From positions 1 through 54,075 of the IMG/VR virus record IMGVR_UViG_3300011114_000387: a stretch of 54,075 nucleotides of DNA; one strand, given 5' to 3'. Each line of letters begins with the position of its first letter. Within the stretch, counting starts at the first letter, position 1. Both the position numbers and the translations under genes were made by a program. Shown here piece by piece: positions 26,153 to 35,045 of this stretch. This DNA is from a virus. The notes under the pieces were generated by a model that saw only the letters and a list, made by a program, of their open reading frames with translations, was not told the DNA's origin and made no database searches.

Positions 26153-26590
26153 TTACTGGGCAGTGCCGGGCATGTCCATGCAATCGGAGTACGCGGCTGT
26201 GATGCCAGTGGCAGACAAGTCGGTAGTAGCTGGCGTGAACGTAACGGCAGAACTGGTAGTGACTTTGATCAAACCGACCAAAGTTGTGTTGGCCGTAACT
26301 TGACCGGGCACTGGGCATGGATCGCCAGCGGCAACAATAGGACCTTGACTGGTCGATACCGTGCCGCCAGATGTAATCCACACTGCAAACAAGCAAGCCT
26401 GTGATGCAGCCAAAGCTGTACCGGCAGTGAATGTCAAGTTGTCAGTAGCAGCCTTAGACTTAAAAATACCGTTGCTTGTAAAAGTCAAAGTATTAGCAGT
26501 CTTAAAAGTTGCGGTGTTAGTGCCTTCAGCTAAGCCGGCAGCGGTCAGGGAGAGATAGCCACTATTGGCTTGTTCGATGTTGTATGACAT
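26153..26590 (-). CDS. Putative head decoration protein
   Basis: A 145-residue Thr/Ala/Ser-rich beta protein (LTAAGLAEGTNTATFKTANTL, LTFTAGTALAASQACLFAVW). It has no catalytic motif. The composition and the site just after the capsid gene suggest a surface decoration or head-fibre protein. Start has an AAAGGAA site. Confidence 0.65.
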   Translation of the reverse strand: MSYNIEQANSGYLSLTAAGLAEGTNTATFKTANTLTFTSNGIFKSKAATDNLTFTAGTALAASQACLFAVWITSGGTVSTSQGPIVAAGDPCPVPGQVTANTTLVGLIKVTTSSAVTFTPATTDLSATGITAAYSDCMDMPGTAQ

Positions 26591-26610
26591 GATTTATTCC
26601 TTTAGGAAAA

Positions 26611-27111
26611 TTAGGAGACAGTTGCTGAGAACGGTGTGGCTTCTGTGCCAGTCGCAGCGGTAAACACACGGACGGCAAAGGTGCCGGTGATGGCATCGAT
26701 GATCTCGATGTGATCGCCAGCAAGGCCGCCCAATGTTGTGCCGTTAAGCGTAATGGTGTCGCTTGTAGAAGTCGTGGCATAACCCAAGACCGCTGCCGTG
26801 TTATCACTGACCACAAACGCCCGACCAGACATCACATCGATTGCGTTAGCAACTTTGATGGTTGTCGAGTTAGACGTTATGGCTGCACCAATGACGAAGC
26901 GGTAGACAGAACCCGTGCCGGTTGCGGCCGGCAGAGTAACTGCGCAACCTGCCGCAGCGGTAATCACGATAGTGCGCCCCGCATGCACATCTTTTGTGCA
27001 AGTAAGCGTTGCGCCGGTGACGCTGATTGGCGTTGTGGACAGCACGGAGCCGTTCATATTGCCAAGCAGCACACCGTCGTTGACGATGCTATATAAAGCT
27101 GTATTGCTCAT
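26611..27111 (-). CDS. Putative head fibre or decoration protein
   Basis: A 166-residue beta-rich protein (DVHAGRTIVITAAAGCAVTLPAA, GSVYRFVIGAAITSNSTTIKV). The segment TLPAATGTGSVYRFVIG is typical of phage capsid-associated trimeric beta proteins. It lies next to the capsid gene and has a GGAG ribosome site. Exact role not established. Confidence 0.66.
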   Translation of the reverse strand: MSNTALYSIVNDGVLLGNMNGSVLSTTPISVTGATLTCTKDVHAGRTIVITAAAGCAVTLPAATGTGSVYRFVIGAAITSNSTTIKVANAIDVMSGRAFVVSDNTAAVLGYATTSTSDTITLNGTTLGGLAGDHIEIIDAITGTFAVRVFTAATGTEATPFSATVS

Positions 27112-27121
27112 AAGGTTCTCC

Positions 27122-28180
27122 TTACAGAGCGGTCACACCGGCTTCGATACGGGCCATGAAGGCGTCGTTCAGACGCACAGTCGCGAACCATGTAGAAGCG
27201 CCCACGTAGCCGAATTGGCCCAATGGGTTGGCGTGGTTGGTCTGTGAGGCTTTGAGGACCACAGGCTTGATGGCAGACATGCCCTTGAGGGCGACTTGGC
27301 CCCAGCAGTCTTCACCAATAATGATGAAGGGATATACGTCAACGTTAGCAGCGCCAACAGACAACATGCCATTCAAGGTTGCAGAACCAGCAGCAGCAAA
27401 GGATTTCAACAGGGGTGAGCTGATGAAACGGAAGTCTTCGCAAGCACCGATTTCGCGGTCATGGATTGGCTTGAATGAACCGTACTCTTCCACGCGGGTG
27501 AAACCGGGCAAGTTACGAATGTCGCTGACAGCGTCAGTGTGGCAGAAGATAACGTATGCGGGCTGCACAGCGCGAGTGCCGAAGTTGACACCGGGAGCCA
27601 GACGGCTGGTCACGCGGCGTGAACGGTTGGACTCAAGTGTACGAGCTGCTTTACGAATTGCGTTCAAGCTGATCGCTGTGTTGATTGCAGAGCGGCTAGA
27701 ACCGTTTGCATAGATCACAGTAGAGCCGGCTTTCAACACACCGTAACGAACCATCTCCATCACCTCAGCCAGTGTCTCGCCTGTGAGCTTGACCATTTCG
27801 CCGGGGATGTCATCTTCATACAGCTGCTCAACTTTGCTGGAGTACTTGAACAGCACGCCATATTGTTGCAACTGGACAGACACGTCTTGGAAAGAGATCG
27901 TGTTTGCGTTAGGTGTCACACCTTCAGCCAACACGAAGTTGGAAGCGGTGATGTCAGGAGTACCAACATAGCGAGAAGAGTTCTCGATTGTCGTACCAGC
28001 AGTAGATGCGCCAAAAGGCAGAGTACGACGGAACACCAAGGTGTCTGTCGAATTCTGTGGCATCTCACGTTGAGTACCGAAGTCGCCCAAAACAGTAATG
28101 GGCTGTGCGTGTTCAAGCATACCTTGGGCAGCGCGGATAAGGTTTCGCGATGCTACGGTGCCGTAATTTTGAATAGACAT
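27122..28180 (-). CDS. Major capsid protein, N4 gp56-like
   Basis: A 352-residue HK97-fold capsid protein of the N4 gp56 type. Recognisable parts are the N-terminal region (TLVFRRTLPFGA), the long spine helix region (MVKLTGETLAEVMEMVRYGVL), ARTLESNRSRRVTSR, and the late P-domain strands (FGTRAVQPAYVIFCHTD, PFIIIGEDCWGQVALKG). It follows the scaffold gene as usual. It has a GGAAA ribosome site and codons typical of a highly expressed gene. Confidence 0.9.
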   Translation of the reverse strand: MSIQNYGTVASRNLIRAAQGMLEHAQPITVLGDFGTQREMPQNSTDTLVFRRTLPFGASTAGTTIENSSRYVGTPDITASNFVLAEGVTPNANTISFQDVSVQLQQYGVLFKYSSKVEQLYEDDIPGEMVKLTGETLAEVMEMVRYGVLKAGSTVIYANGSSRSAINTAISLNAIRKAARTLESNRSRRVTSRLAPGVNFGTRAVQPAYVIFCHTDAVSDIRNLPGFTRVEEYGSFKPIHDREIGACEDFRFISSPLLKSFAAAGSATLNGMLSVGAANVDVYPFIIIGEDCWGQVALKGMSAIKPVVLKASQTNHANPLGQFGYVGASTWFATVRLNDAFMARIEAGVTAL

Positions 28181-28208
28181 GGTCTAGTTTCCTTTTTTGA
28201 AAATTGAT

Positions 28209-29096
28209 TTAGTAGCCGCGTTCTTTGAGCTCTCGCTCACGTTTCTTGGCTTCGTAGTTCCACAGTTCTGCCGGTGACATGTCGCCAATTGTTTTAGGCG
28301 GCGGTGTCTGGCCGGGTCGAGTTGTCGCGGCTGCAGCGAGACGTGCTCCGCGCTCTTGCCGAATATCCGATGCTGAACGCGTTCGAGAATCGCTGAACAT
28401 GTCCAGCATCTTGATTGCGTCTTTGCTTTGTGGGCTTTCTGCCAAGGCTTTGACATCAAAGGATTGCACGGCAAACCATGCGGCAAACTCCGGAGTATTT
28501 ACCGTTGTTTTCCAGTCTTCGTACTTACCTTCAATCCTAGCCTCTTCAATGTTGGCCATCATCTCTGCTTTGGTCTGACTCACTTGTTGCTGCACAAGCT
28601 GTGATACCTGTTCGGGTGTCAAGCCTGTTTGCTGTGTGCCGATCTTGGCAGCGACATACTCCTCCATCGCTCCTGCCCACTCGGGGAAATCCTGCTTAAG
28701 CTGATCCCACTTCTCTGGGTTTTTAGCGGCGCTGGCGATGGCCGTCTGCGATGGCGCGTCTTGTACTGCTACTTGACGGGCCTGCTGGGCTTCTCGTTGC
28801 ATCGCTGCCACGCGACCTTCGGTAGTCTTAACGTGGTGCAGCAATTGAGCATTTGCTTGGGCTAACTCATCGATCTGAGCCAATTTGGCTCGAAGCGTTG
28901 GCGATAGTCCAGCGTATGGGTCTTCCTCTTGTTCCGGTTGTCGCGCTTCAGGTTCTAACTGGAGTTCAGCTTGCGGCGTTTCCGGCGCAGTGGCTATAGG
29001 GTCAGCCGCGAGTGAGTCATCACCGGCAGTTAACTTTGAAGCCTCTTCGTTCCATAAGTTTTGTGCTTCTTCCGAAGTCAATTGGTTTTCTTCCAC
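28209..29096 (-). CDS. Scaffolding protein
   Basis: A 295-residue acidic, Gln/Glu/Ala-rich, mostly helical protein located directly upstream of the capsid gene, the standard place for a scaffold. The central region (LAQIDELAQANAQLLHHVKTTEGRVAAMQRE, cut here in pieces by predicted breaks) is coiled coil, and the C-terminus is basic (NYEAKKRERELKERGY), as needed to bind capsid protein. The start is GTG 29096 with a GGAGAG site. Confidence 0.78.
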   Translation of the reverse strand: MEENQLTSEEAQNLWNEEASKLTAGDDSLAADPIATAPETPQAELQLEPEARQPEQEEDPYAGLSPTLRAKLAQIDELAQANAQLLHHVKTTEGRVAAMQREAQQARQVAVQDAPSQTAIASAAKNPEKWDQLKQDFPEWAGAMEEYVAAKIGTQQTGLTPEQVSQLVQQQVSQTKAEMMANIEEARIEGKYEDWKTTVNTPEFAAWFAVQSFDVKALAESPQSKDAIKMLDMFSDSRTRSASDIRQERGARLAAAATTRPGQTPPPKTIGDMSPAELWNYEAKKRERELKERGY

Positions 29097-29111
29097 TTTT
29101 GCTCTCCAAAC

Positions 29112-29133
29112 AAAAACCGCCTCTCAGCGGTTT
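29112..29133 (-). terminator. Intrinsic terminator upstream of the scaffold gene
   Basis: A 7-bp stem (AAACCGC with GCGGTTT), a 6-nt loop and a TTTTTGTTT run on the minus strand. It lies 16 nt before the scaffold GTG and may set the ratio of portal to capsid transcripts, unless an internal promoter lies between. Confidence 0.72.
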
Positions 29134-29155
29134 ACTTACAAGGCCAAGCGGGAAT

Positions 29156-29356
29156 TTACTCCGGCTCGACCGCCACACCCCGAGTTGCCTCATTAGGCAA
29201 GTCGAGAAATCTTTTCAGTGCTCTGATCTCACCCCTCAACGCTGCCGTCTCTGTGTCGGAGAGCCCGACGGCATCGTTTTTCTTGCGCGCAAGATCAAGC
29301 TGAGCTTCTGCCCATTTGCGTAATCTGTGCCAAGTATCGGAGGAGTAATCAGTCAT
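29156..29356 (-). CDS. Small conserved protein after the portal gene
   Basis: A 66-residue helical protein (DTWHRLRKWAEAQLDLARKK, ALRGEIRALKRFLDLP). Similar short proteins occur between portal and scaffold in related podoviruses; function unknown. The start has no ribosome-binding site. Instead a terminator-like hairpin with a six-T tract ends just 5 nt before the ATG. Confidence 0.68.
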   Translation of the reverse strand: MTDYSSDTWHRLRKWAEAQLDLARKKNDAVGLSDTETAALRGEIRALKRFLDLPNEATRGVAVEPE

Positions 29357-29361
29357 TTACG

Positions 29362-29382
29362 AAAAAACCAGCGAGTAGCTGG
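29362..29382 (-). terminator. Intrinsic terminator after the portal gene (second hairpin)
   Basis: CCAGC and GCTGG arms, a 5-nt loop and TTTTTTCG on the minus strand. It is the second of two tandem hairpins after the portal stop codon. Confidence 0.72.
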
Positions 29383-29392
29383 CTTGGTAAAT

Positions 29393-29413
29393 TTTGGGCG
29401 CACTTCGCCCAAA
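29393..29413 (-). terminator. Hairpin after the portal gene (first hairpin)
   Basis: A perfect 8-bp stem TTTGGGCG/CGCCCAAA with a 5-nt loop, followed by a short ATTT. Together with the hairpin at 29362-29382 it makes a tandem structure that could stop transcription or protect the portal mRNA 3' end. Confidence 0.6.
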
Positions 29414-29453
29414 GAAATTGTAGATCAAAGCGTATGGTTTGTGCAACACTTTT

Positions 29454-31676
29454 TTAAATGCCTGATCCGACCCGTAATTTAAGGTCCTGCTCAGCGGAGA
29501 ACAGCTCTTTGCGGCTGCGTTCCTTGATCGCCGTATCAGCCAATTTGGCCTTAATGGTCTCAAGGCTGATGTTCTGGTTGTTGGACATCTTGAGCATTTC
29601 GATCTCGCGAGACATCTGCAGTTCGGCCATGCGCATCTCGGCTTCTTGCTGGGCCAATTGCTGGCGCAACTGAATCTCTGCGGCATCGGCTTCATTCTGT
29701 GCTTTGGCTTTGGCCATATCAGACTCAGCCCTGATCTGCGCAGCTTGGATGCGTGGGTCTGGCGCTTGCTGCTGGCCTTGGCCTGCCTGCTCTTTGATTT
29801 TTTCCAGCTCATCCTCAGACTTAAATATTTCTGCTGGGTCAATGTGCTGGGCTTGCAGCGCCTTCTCAAACAGCTTCTGCGCGTCGATGTACACGCCAAA
29901 CACTGGGTTGGTGGCCGCAGCCAACAAGTTCAGGAAGGCTTGGTTCTGTACGTCACGAACCAGCAAGGCTGATGAGCCGCGAGCGTCAATGTTGAAATCG
30001 CCCTTGATCTCTTCATCTTCGTTGTACAACATGTTGAAGTCGTAATAACGGCGAATGTGGGGGCGGGTGATCATGTCGTCATACTGTTTGACCAAACGGC
30101 GCAGGACCACGTTGGCTGAGTTCATCAGCATTTGCATGCCACCGACAGTGTCTGGCGCTGCACCCTGCTCGCCCTGCATGATGGCAGGCACCCCGGTCTC
30201 TTGGTCTGCCAGCTCCATCGCCATCTTGATGATGTTGGCCAACTCGGCTTGGTGCGAATCAAACTCGAACGTCGCAAAAGCTTTGCTCACGTCGTCCACG
30301 TCGTCCGTGGCGTACCAGATCTTGCGGGCTGATAGCTGCCACTGCTTGTCGGCTGGTTGAATCGTGTTGGGCTTGACAACAATCTGAGGACCGCTGGACA
30401 CACCAGCGTTGTCCATCATCTGGCGCCATGCGGCGTTCAGGACCTTTTGCTGCGCGCGCATAAGGTAGGGGATACCATAGCCCCAGACGCTGTCGGCTAC
30501 CTTCTCCCAAACGAAGAAGTCGTAGGGGAGGTCTCCGCCTTCCAGCGGATTAGGGAATGCCTTAACAACCGTGTTGTTGATCATGACCACACAGCCGCTG
30601 ACGCTGCGCAGCACATCCTTCTCGCCCATCTTGACGCCGGCTGATTCAAGGTCGTCGTGGTCAACTTCGCCCCAGTAGGTCCACATCTCAAACGTGGCAC
30701 GAGCCACATCGCGCTGGTCGTCGTCTCGCATCTCTTGGAACACGGCTGCACGCTTAGGCCCCTCTTCGAGCACCTTGCGCAACTGGTCCTTCATGAAGCC
30801 GGGTTGCTTGGCCAGCTCACGGACCTGACGGCCTGTAATCTGCTCACGCTCATAGATGCCTTTGCCATTATGGATCGACTCGCCGCAAGCTGGGTCAGGC
30901 CATACGTTACGCGGGTCAATGCGGAACGAAGCTGGGCTGGCCTCCTTGACAATCTCCAGCTGGTGCACTGTCTCGCCGTTGGCGTCAGTCAGTGGCTGCC
31001 AAGCCTTGCGAGTGCGGTTAGTGACAATCGGGCCCTTGATCACACCAGTGCCCAGCACTGCTGCGTCATGGATCAGTTTGCGCACCTCGCCGTTGTAGTC
31101 ACACTCGACAAGCTGGTCCTCGATTGTGGTCTGCATGGCCTTGGCTTTTTCCCGTGCAGTCTGCATGGCAGCGCGGGCAATATCCTTCATGCGTAAAGGC
31201 TCACCGGTCTCCGGGTTCATGAGCTGCTCGCCCGTGTACTTGTCACCGGCCATGCGTGTATCGCGCCCCATCTCAGCGACGTCGGGCTTAGGCGTTGGTT
31301 GAATGCCCCAGTTGCGATCGTCCGTTGGAAGCAAGATGTCCGCTATGCGGGCTTCGGCTGAGTTGGTCTTCTGACGTGTCAAGCCGATGAACACTGTTGA
31401 GCGGTGGGGCTTAGCGTTCTGTGTGGTCACAGGGTAGCCCTGCTCAACCGACGTCATCATTTGGCTGGCTGCCTTGTTGACGTTGTCTTTGGCATTGTAT
31501 TGATCCTCGTCCTCCAACCAGCGTTTGTCAACGCCGTAGCTGTAGCGCGAACGAATCCATTCGTCGCGTTGCTGACCAAGGCTGTGGCCAAAAGCCTGCA
31601 AGCGCTCAGTCTGCTTGGCTTGAAGGTCCTCTTCGGTCACGACCTCGACGTCGATTTGTTGTGGTTGAAAGTCCAT
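29454..31676 (-). CDS. Portal protein, P22-like
   Basis: A 740-residue portal, the dodecameric ring through which DNA is packaged and ejected. The size and the long helical C-terminus match P22-type portals (about 725 residues). Recognisable parts are the N-terminal VFIGLTRQKTNSAEARIADIL and LLPTDDRNWGIQPTP, the wing (WPDPACGESIHNGKGIYERE), and the stem region FFVWEKVADSVWGYGIPYLM. The C-terminal 120 residues are a Gln/Glu/Ala coiled coil, like the P22 barrel. It has a GAGGATC site. Confidence 0.92.
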   Translation of the reverse strand: MDFQPQQIDVEVVTEEDLQAKQTERLQAFGHSLGQQRDEWIRSRYSYGVDKRWLEDEDQYNAKDNVNKAASQMMTSVEQGYPVTTQNAKPHRSTVFIGLTRQKTNSAEARIADILLPTDDRNWGIQPTPKPDVAEMGRDTRMAGDKYTGEQLMNPETGEPLRMKDIARAAMQTAREKAKAMQTTIEDQLVECDYNGEVRKLIHDAAVLGTGVIKGPIVTNRTRKAWQPLTDANGETVHQLEIVKEASPASFRIDPRNVWPDPACGESIHNGKGIYEREQITGRQVRELAKQPGFMKDQLRKVLEEGPKRAAVFQEMRDDDQRDVARATFEMWTYWGEVDHDDLESAGVKMGEKDVLRSVSGCVVMINNTVVKAFPNPLEGGDLPYDFFVWEKVADSVWGYGIPYLMRAQQKVLNAAWRQMMDNAGVSSGPQIVVKPNTIQPADKQWQLSARKIWYATDDVDDVSKAFATFEFDSHQAELANIIKMAMELADQETGVPAIMQGEQGAAPDTVGGMQMLMNSANVVLRRLVKQYDDMITRPHIRRYYDFNMLYNEDEEIKGDFNIDARGSSALLVRDVQNQAFLNLLAAATNPVFGVYIDAQKLFEKALQAQHIDPAEIFKSEDELEKIKEQAGQGQQQAPDPRIQAAQIRAESDMAKAKAQNEADAAEIQLRQQLAQQEAEMRMAELQMSREIEMLKMSNNQNISLETIKAKLADTAIKERSRKELFSAEQDLKLRVGSGI

Positions 31677-31693
31677 GGATTCTGATCCTCAGC

Positions 31694-32059
31694 TTAGTAA
31701 GGTGCTTTGGCGTAGCGTGCGTGGATGGCCATGACGCCTTTGATTACAACGCTTGTGCCGCTGGTGACTGCGGGACGAACCCACGCTGGGTTCTCGTTGG
31801 CTGTGTGAACTGCGGCCGCTGTAAAGGCCATGTCAGTTCCAACAGACCGGCGGGTCAAAGGGTGCCAGTTGGTATTGTCATTAGACCCTTGCCACGTAAT
31901 CGTGCCGCCGCCAAAGGTGCCGGTCGCTTGACCAGTTAGGTCGGCCGCATAGGCAATGGGCACGCCCGCGCCGACGTCGCCGGTAGCCATGGCATCCCAC
32001 GTAGCCAGTACGGCGCCGGGGACTGAGTCGCGATCGATTGTTGGTGTGATAGTAGCCAT
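31694..32059 (-). CDS. Small virion protein between terminase and portal
   Basis: A 121-residue beta-rich protein (VPIAYAADLTGQATGTFGGG, TITWQGSNDNTNWHPL). The segment ITWQGSNDNTNW recalls phage head-associated beta-sandwich proteins that describe repeated surface subunits. Function unknown. It has a GAGGAAA ribosome site. Confidence 0.68.
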   Translation of the reverse strand: MATITPTIDRDSVPGAVLATWDAMATGDVGAGVPIAYAADLTGQATGTFGGGTITWQGSNDNTNWHPLTRRSVGTDMAFTAAAVHTANENPAWVRPAVTSGTSVVIKGVMAIHARYAKAPY

Positions 32060-32083
32060 GAAAGTTTCCTCTGTTAAGGTTAA

Positions 32084-33553
32084 TCAATATCCAGTTGTCT
32101 CGTCAAAGACGCTGAAGGATAAGACTGGCGCCATGCGCCCCGGTCTCAATCTTGTCTCAGCTTCTTCCTGCGTCTTGGCAAAGCGGCGCATCATCATGCC
32201 GTACCTCGTTGCACTCATCAAGTCGTCGCTGATTTTAACGACCATACCGTCCTTGCGGTGGTACAGCCTGAATTCTTCGAACCAGTCTTCCAAATGCGAG
32301 AACACGCGCAGGCGCATTGTTTGCATGCGGGTCAGCATCTCGGACAAGCCGGCCTCGACACCGTTGCTGCCATCCTCGAACGTAGCCCGATTGGCAAGCA
32401 TATTTAGACCTTGGTCTTTGTACTGCTTGGCCAACTGCTCACCGCTGCCGCCCTTGTCGCGCTGCAAGCCGTCATGCGGCCATGCCAGAGGAACCCATTC
32501 GCCTCGTGCACGCACAGCCATGGCGTGGCCAGCAATGCCGGGCTCGCTGCGTCTGTAGCAGTCAGTCACATAAAGCGTATCGCTGTCCTTGTCCCAAGCC
32601 ATCCACACGACGGCTGTCGGGTGGTCAACCCCGAAGTCAATAGCGGCAATGCGCGCCCAGTGCGGCGGGATCGGGAAGGCCCTGATCTTGATCGCTTCCT
32701 CGACCACGGGAAACACGCGACCCGATCCTAAGATCGGTATGCCTTTGGCCCGAGCCTCGCGCTCGTGCTCAGGGTAGCTGGCGATGATCGCTGCAGCCTG
32801 CTCGGGCGTGTAGTGCTCGGCGTCGCTGATCGTCATGTTGATGACCGTTGATGACGCCGGCTTTTCCAGCAGGAATCGTTTGACTACTTCGGACATGCCA
32901 AGCAAAGGCGTGAAGGTCACAAAGACCTGACCGGCCGTTGCCTGCGTACGGGTCAAGCCCTCAGAATAAATTGACAGCGGTGGCTCTTCGTCAAACCAGA
33001 CTAGGTCCACTGTGTCGGCCTGCCACTTGGTGCGGCCTTGGTCGTAGCTGTTGAACTGGATTACGCTGTCTTCGCCGCATTCGTGGCGGACCACAATGCT
33101 TGAGACCGCATCGGGCACGCCCTGCTTCATGCTGGTATCGCGCACGCAGTCAAACGGAATGGCGCCAGTGCCCCACTCTTCCCGCATCTCTGGCGGACCA
33201 AGCAGCAAGCGCTGGATACCCTTGCGGGTCAACTCGGCCGATTCAGATCCAACCATGCAGCGAATAGCGTAGTTGTATCGCTTACCTTTCCACCATGATG
33301 GGTAGCGGCCTGTCGTGTGCATCGCGACCTCGAAGGCCCCGGCCCACGTTTTGCCAAGCTGGTTGCCTGCCATGAACAAGCGCTCTCGAAAGTCAGCGCC
33401 AGCGTTGTGAAAGTCGATCTGCTTCTTGTAGGCCGCATAGCTCAACAAGCGATTGCGCTTGGCCCTGATGTCTTTCAGGCGCAGCAGCTCGTACAGCTCG
33501 CGCTTCTCGTCGTCGTCTAACAGCGCTGTGTCTATGCGATCGAGCTTGATCAT
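32084..33553 (-). CDS. terL: Terminase large subunit
   Basis: A 489-residue packaging ATPase and nuclease. The Walker A motif AGNQLGKT is at residues 62-69, Walker B VDLVWFDEE at 182-190, the coupling motif FTPL near 214, and the RNase H-like nuclease begins AAIDFGVDHP with the first catalytic Asp at about 307. It drives DNA into the prohead through the portal and cuts the concatemer. ATG overlaps the upstream stop (ATGA), coupling it to the putative small subunit. Confidence 0.95.
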   Translation of the reverse strand: MIKLDRIDTALLDDDEKRELYELLRLKDIRAKRNRLLSYAAYKKQIDFHNAGADFRERLFMAGNQLGKTWAGAFEVAMHTTGRYPSWWKGKRYNYAIRCMVGSESAELTRKGIQRLLLGPPEMREEWGTGAIPFDCVRDTSMKQGVPDAVSSIVVRHECGEDSVIQFNSYDQGRTKWQADTVDLVWFDEEPPLSIYSEGLTRTQATAGQVFVTFTPLLGMSEVVKRFLLEKPASSTVINMTISDAEHYTPEQAAAIIASYPEHEREARAKGIPILGSGRVFPVVEEAIKIRAFPIPPHWARIAAIDFGVDHPTAVVWMAWDKDSDTLYVTDCYRRSEPGIAGHAMAVRARGEWVPLAWPHDGLQRDKGGSGEQLAKQYKDQGLNMLANRATFEDGSNGVEAGLSEMLTRMQTMRLRVFSHLEDWFEEFRLYHRKDGMVVKISDDLMSATRYGMMMRRFAKTQEEAETRLRPGRMAPVLSFSVFDETTGY

Positions 33554-34014
33554 CTTGCAGCCTTGGCAAGCAACATGTTTAGCCGATTGTCCAGCTGCTC
33601 ACTGGTCAGGTCCAGCGTGCCGGACATCTTGACCTCAATGCTTTTGAGCTTTGGTTGCGTGTATTGCAGAAACTCATTGAGCGTTCGCATGCGCGTGTCA
33701 ACGTCAAGCAACGGGACCATGATGTTCTTGCCGTCAGAGTCAAGCACTGGCATGCCGCTGCGCATCATTGGGATTGTGGCCTTCAAGGCCTTGGCAATCT
33801 CCACCGCAGGATCGAGCCCTTCCTCGATGCAAGCCTCGGCAACAGCGCGAAGGTTGATTCGATGCGGCGCTCGGCTCGTGCTGGCACTCTTGCTCACTGG
33901 GTGAGCGCGACCAGTCTTGGCCGCTGTCGGAATCGCCAAATCATCCATGGTCGCCAGCTTAGGTGGCGCCCCGGCTAAGTCGGCGTTACGACTTGGGTTT
34001 CTTCTGCTTGCCAT
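33550..34014 (-). CDS. Putative terminase small subunit
   Basis: A 154-residue basic protein directly upstream of and coupled to the large terminase. The N-terminal 55 residues are disordered and rich in Arg/Ala/Pro. The C-terminal part is helical (AVAEACIEEGLDPAVEIAKAL, LNEFLQYTQPKLKSIEV). Position is the main evidence; no clear helix-turn-helix motif is visible, so it could instead be another packaging accessory. Confidence 0.6.
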   Translation of the reverse strand: MASRRNPSRNADLAGAPPKLATMDDLAIPTAAKTGRAHPVSKSASTSRAPHRINLRAVAEACIEEGLDPAVEIAKALKATIPMMRSGMPVLDSDGKNIMVPLLDVDTRMRTLNEFLQYTQPKLKSIEVKMSGTLDLTSEQLDNRLNMLLAKAAR

Positions 34015-34324
34015 CGTTCATTGCCTTTCGCACCAGTCCTTCGTTTCTCGCGCTAATCGCCTTTGCCTTGGCCTTGGCGTCAGCTTTGCTGCTGGCACCC
34101 CAAGCTTTGAGGCTGAGCAGCAAACGCGTTGGCTCCCCGTTCTTACGTTCAGGGCCGGGCATATTGCCCATGCGCGCCAAAAAGGAAGCACGGCGAGGAT
34201 TGTCGCCGGACTTGACTGGAGCTTTGAGGTTCATCCCCTCAGCCTTTGCGCTGGCACGGCCCTTTTCGTTCAAGCCACCTGACGGTGACTTGCCCTCTTT
34301 GCGTTGCCAAGCGGGGCTCTTCAC
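33986..34324 (-). CDS. Conserved phage protein, DUF6321-like
   Basis: A 112-residue, strongly basic protein. The pattern SPAWQRKEGKSPSGGLNEKG, then GDNPRRASFLARMGNMPGPE and TRLLLSLKAWGASSK, is highly conserved among packaging-region genes of podoviruses. Its function is unknown. The start is GTG 34324, overlapping the upstream stop (GTGA). Confidence 0.8.
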   Translation of the reverse strand: MKSPAWQRKEGKSPSGGLNEKGRASAKAEGMNLKAPVKSGDNPRRASFLARMGNMPGPERKNGEPTRLLLSLKAWGASSKADAKAKAKAISARNEGLVRKAMNDGKQKKPKS

Positions 34325-34491
34325 TTCATCGCCCTTTTGATCAGGCCGGTCTTAGCCGTCTTGGCGGACTCTTTAAAGTCCGCTTTTGTCGGGGCGCCCT
34401 TATCGCCGGGCTGGCGCATGCGCTCACCCGAGCCAGAGGCTATGCGTGCCCTCTTGGCTTGGATGTTGGCGTACAAGCCGGGCTTGGCCAT
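34321..34491 (-). CDS. Small basic conserved phage protein
   Basis: A 56-residue protein beginning MAKPGLYANIQAKRARIASG with a basic Lys/Ala-rich tail ending IKRAMK. This short sequence type recurs upstream of terminase genes in many phages. ATG 34491 overlaps the upstream stop (TAATG) and its own stop overlaps the next GTG (GTGA), so it is fully embedded in a translationally coupled chain. Confidence 0.82.
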   Translation of the reverse strand: MAKPGLYANIQAKRARIASGSGERMRQPGDKGAPTKADFKESAKTAKTGLIKRAMK

Positions 34492-34742
34492 TAGATCATT
34501 CCGTTGATGATGCCGTTGTTAAAACCAACAGGTGCCTTGGCCACGCCGCCTTTGTAGGCTGGCTGCGTAGCGTTCGTGCCGGGCATTGGTACAGACACCT
34601 TGCCGGGGATCTCGCCCTTGCCTTGAGTCTGATTGCCGCCGCCGCCGCCGATAGCTGCGCCGGGCATCTTGGCTGCATTGCCCGTCATGCCGCCGGCTGC
34701 GCGCATTTTGTTACGTGATTCTGGGTTTGAGTAGTCTTGCAT
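34491..34742 (-). CDS. Small Gly-rich phage protein
   Basis: An 83-residue Gly/Pro/Asn-rich protein (MQDYSNPESRNKMRAAGGMT, GGGGGNQTQGKGEIPGK) with no known domain. ATG 34742 has a perfect AGGAG site 6 nt upstream; longer reading frames that extend past it are not supported. Confidence 0.72.
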   Translation of the reverse strand: MQDYSNPESRNKMRAAGGMTGNAAKMPGAAIGGGGGNQTQGKGEIPGKVSVPMPGTNATQPAYKGGVAKAPVGFNNGIINGMI

Positions 34743-34758
34743 GTGTAGCTCCTTGCGA

Positions 34759-35001
34759 TTAGGCCATAAGGCCCGGTTGGGGTTTGCGGCTGGCCGCCTC
34801 TTCATTCCACATCTGGCCGTAGTCTTCGGGTCCTTCTGTGGCTTGCTCTTCCGGACTCTCGCCGGCTTCTTCAGCCAGCATATTGTCCACGTACTGACGG
34901 CACTCATCAATGCTCTTGCACTGATAAGGCTCTTTGCCTTCGCTGCTTGTAACCATGATTGTGCCGTCGTCGGCCATTTCGATCGTAATTGTCTTGGCCA
35001 T
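34759..35001 (-). CDS. First gene of the late operon, small acidic protein
   Basis: An 80-residue acidic protein (MAKTITIEMADDGTIMVTSS, then a Glu/Asp-rich C-terminus). Function unknown. ATG 35001 with GGAG upstream is preferred to the longer frame starting at 35148, since the latter would run through the terminator hairpin and promoter. It is the first gene after the late leader. Confidence 0.75.
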   Translation of the reverse strand: MAKTITIEMADDGTIMVTSSEGKEPYQCKSIDECRQYVDNMLAEEAGESPEEQATEGPEDYGQMWNEEAASRKPQPGLMA

Positions 35002-35019
35002 GAGGGCTCCAAATGTGCA

Positions 35020-35045
35020 AAAAGCCGTGCAAATTGACGGCTTTT
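35020..35045 (-). terminator. Intrinsic terminator in the late-operon leader
   Basis: AAAAGCCG and CGGCTTTT arms with a 10-nt loop, followed by TTTTTGC on the minus strand. It is 18 nt upstream of the first late ATG and about 45 nt downstream of the predicted late promoter. Because of the A and T runs it could act on both strands. In this position it is an attenuator expected to need antitermination. Confidence 0.75.
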
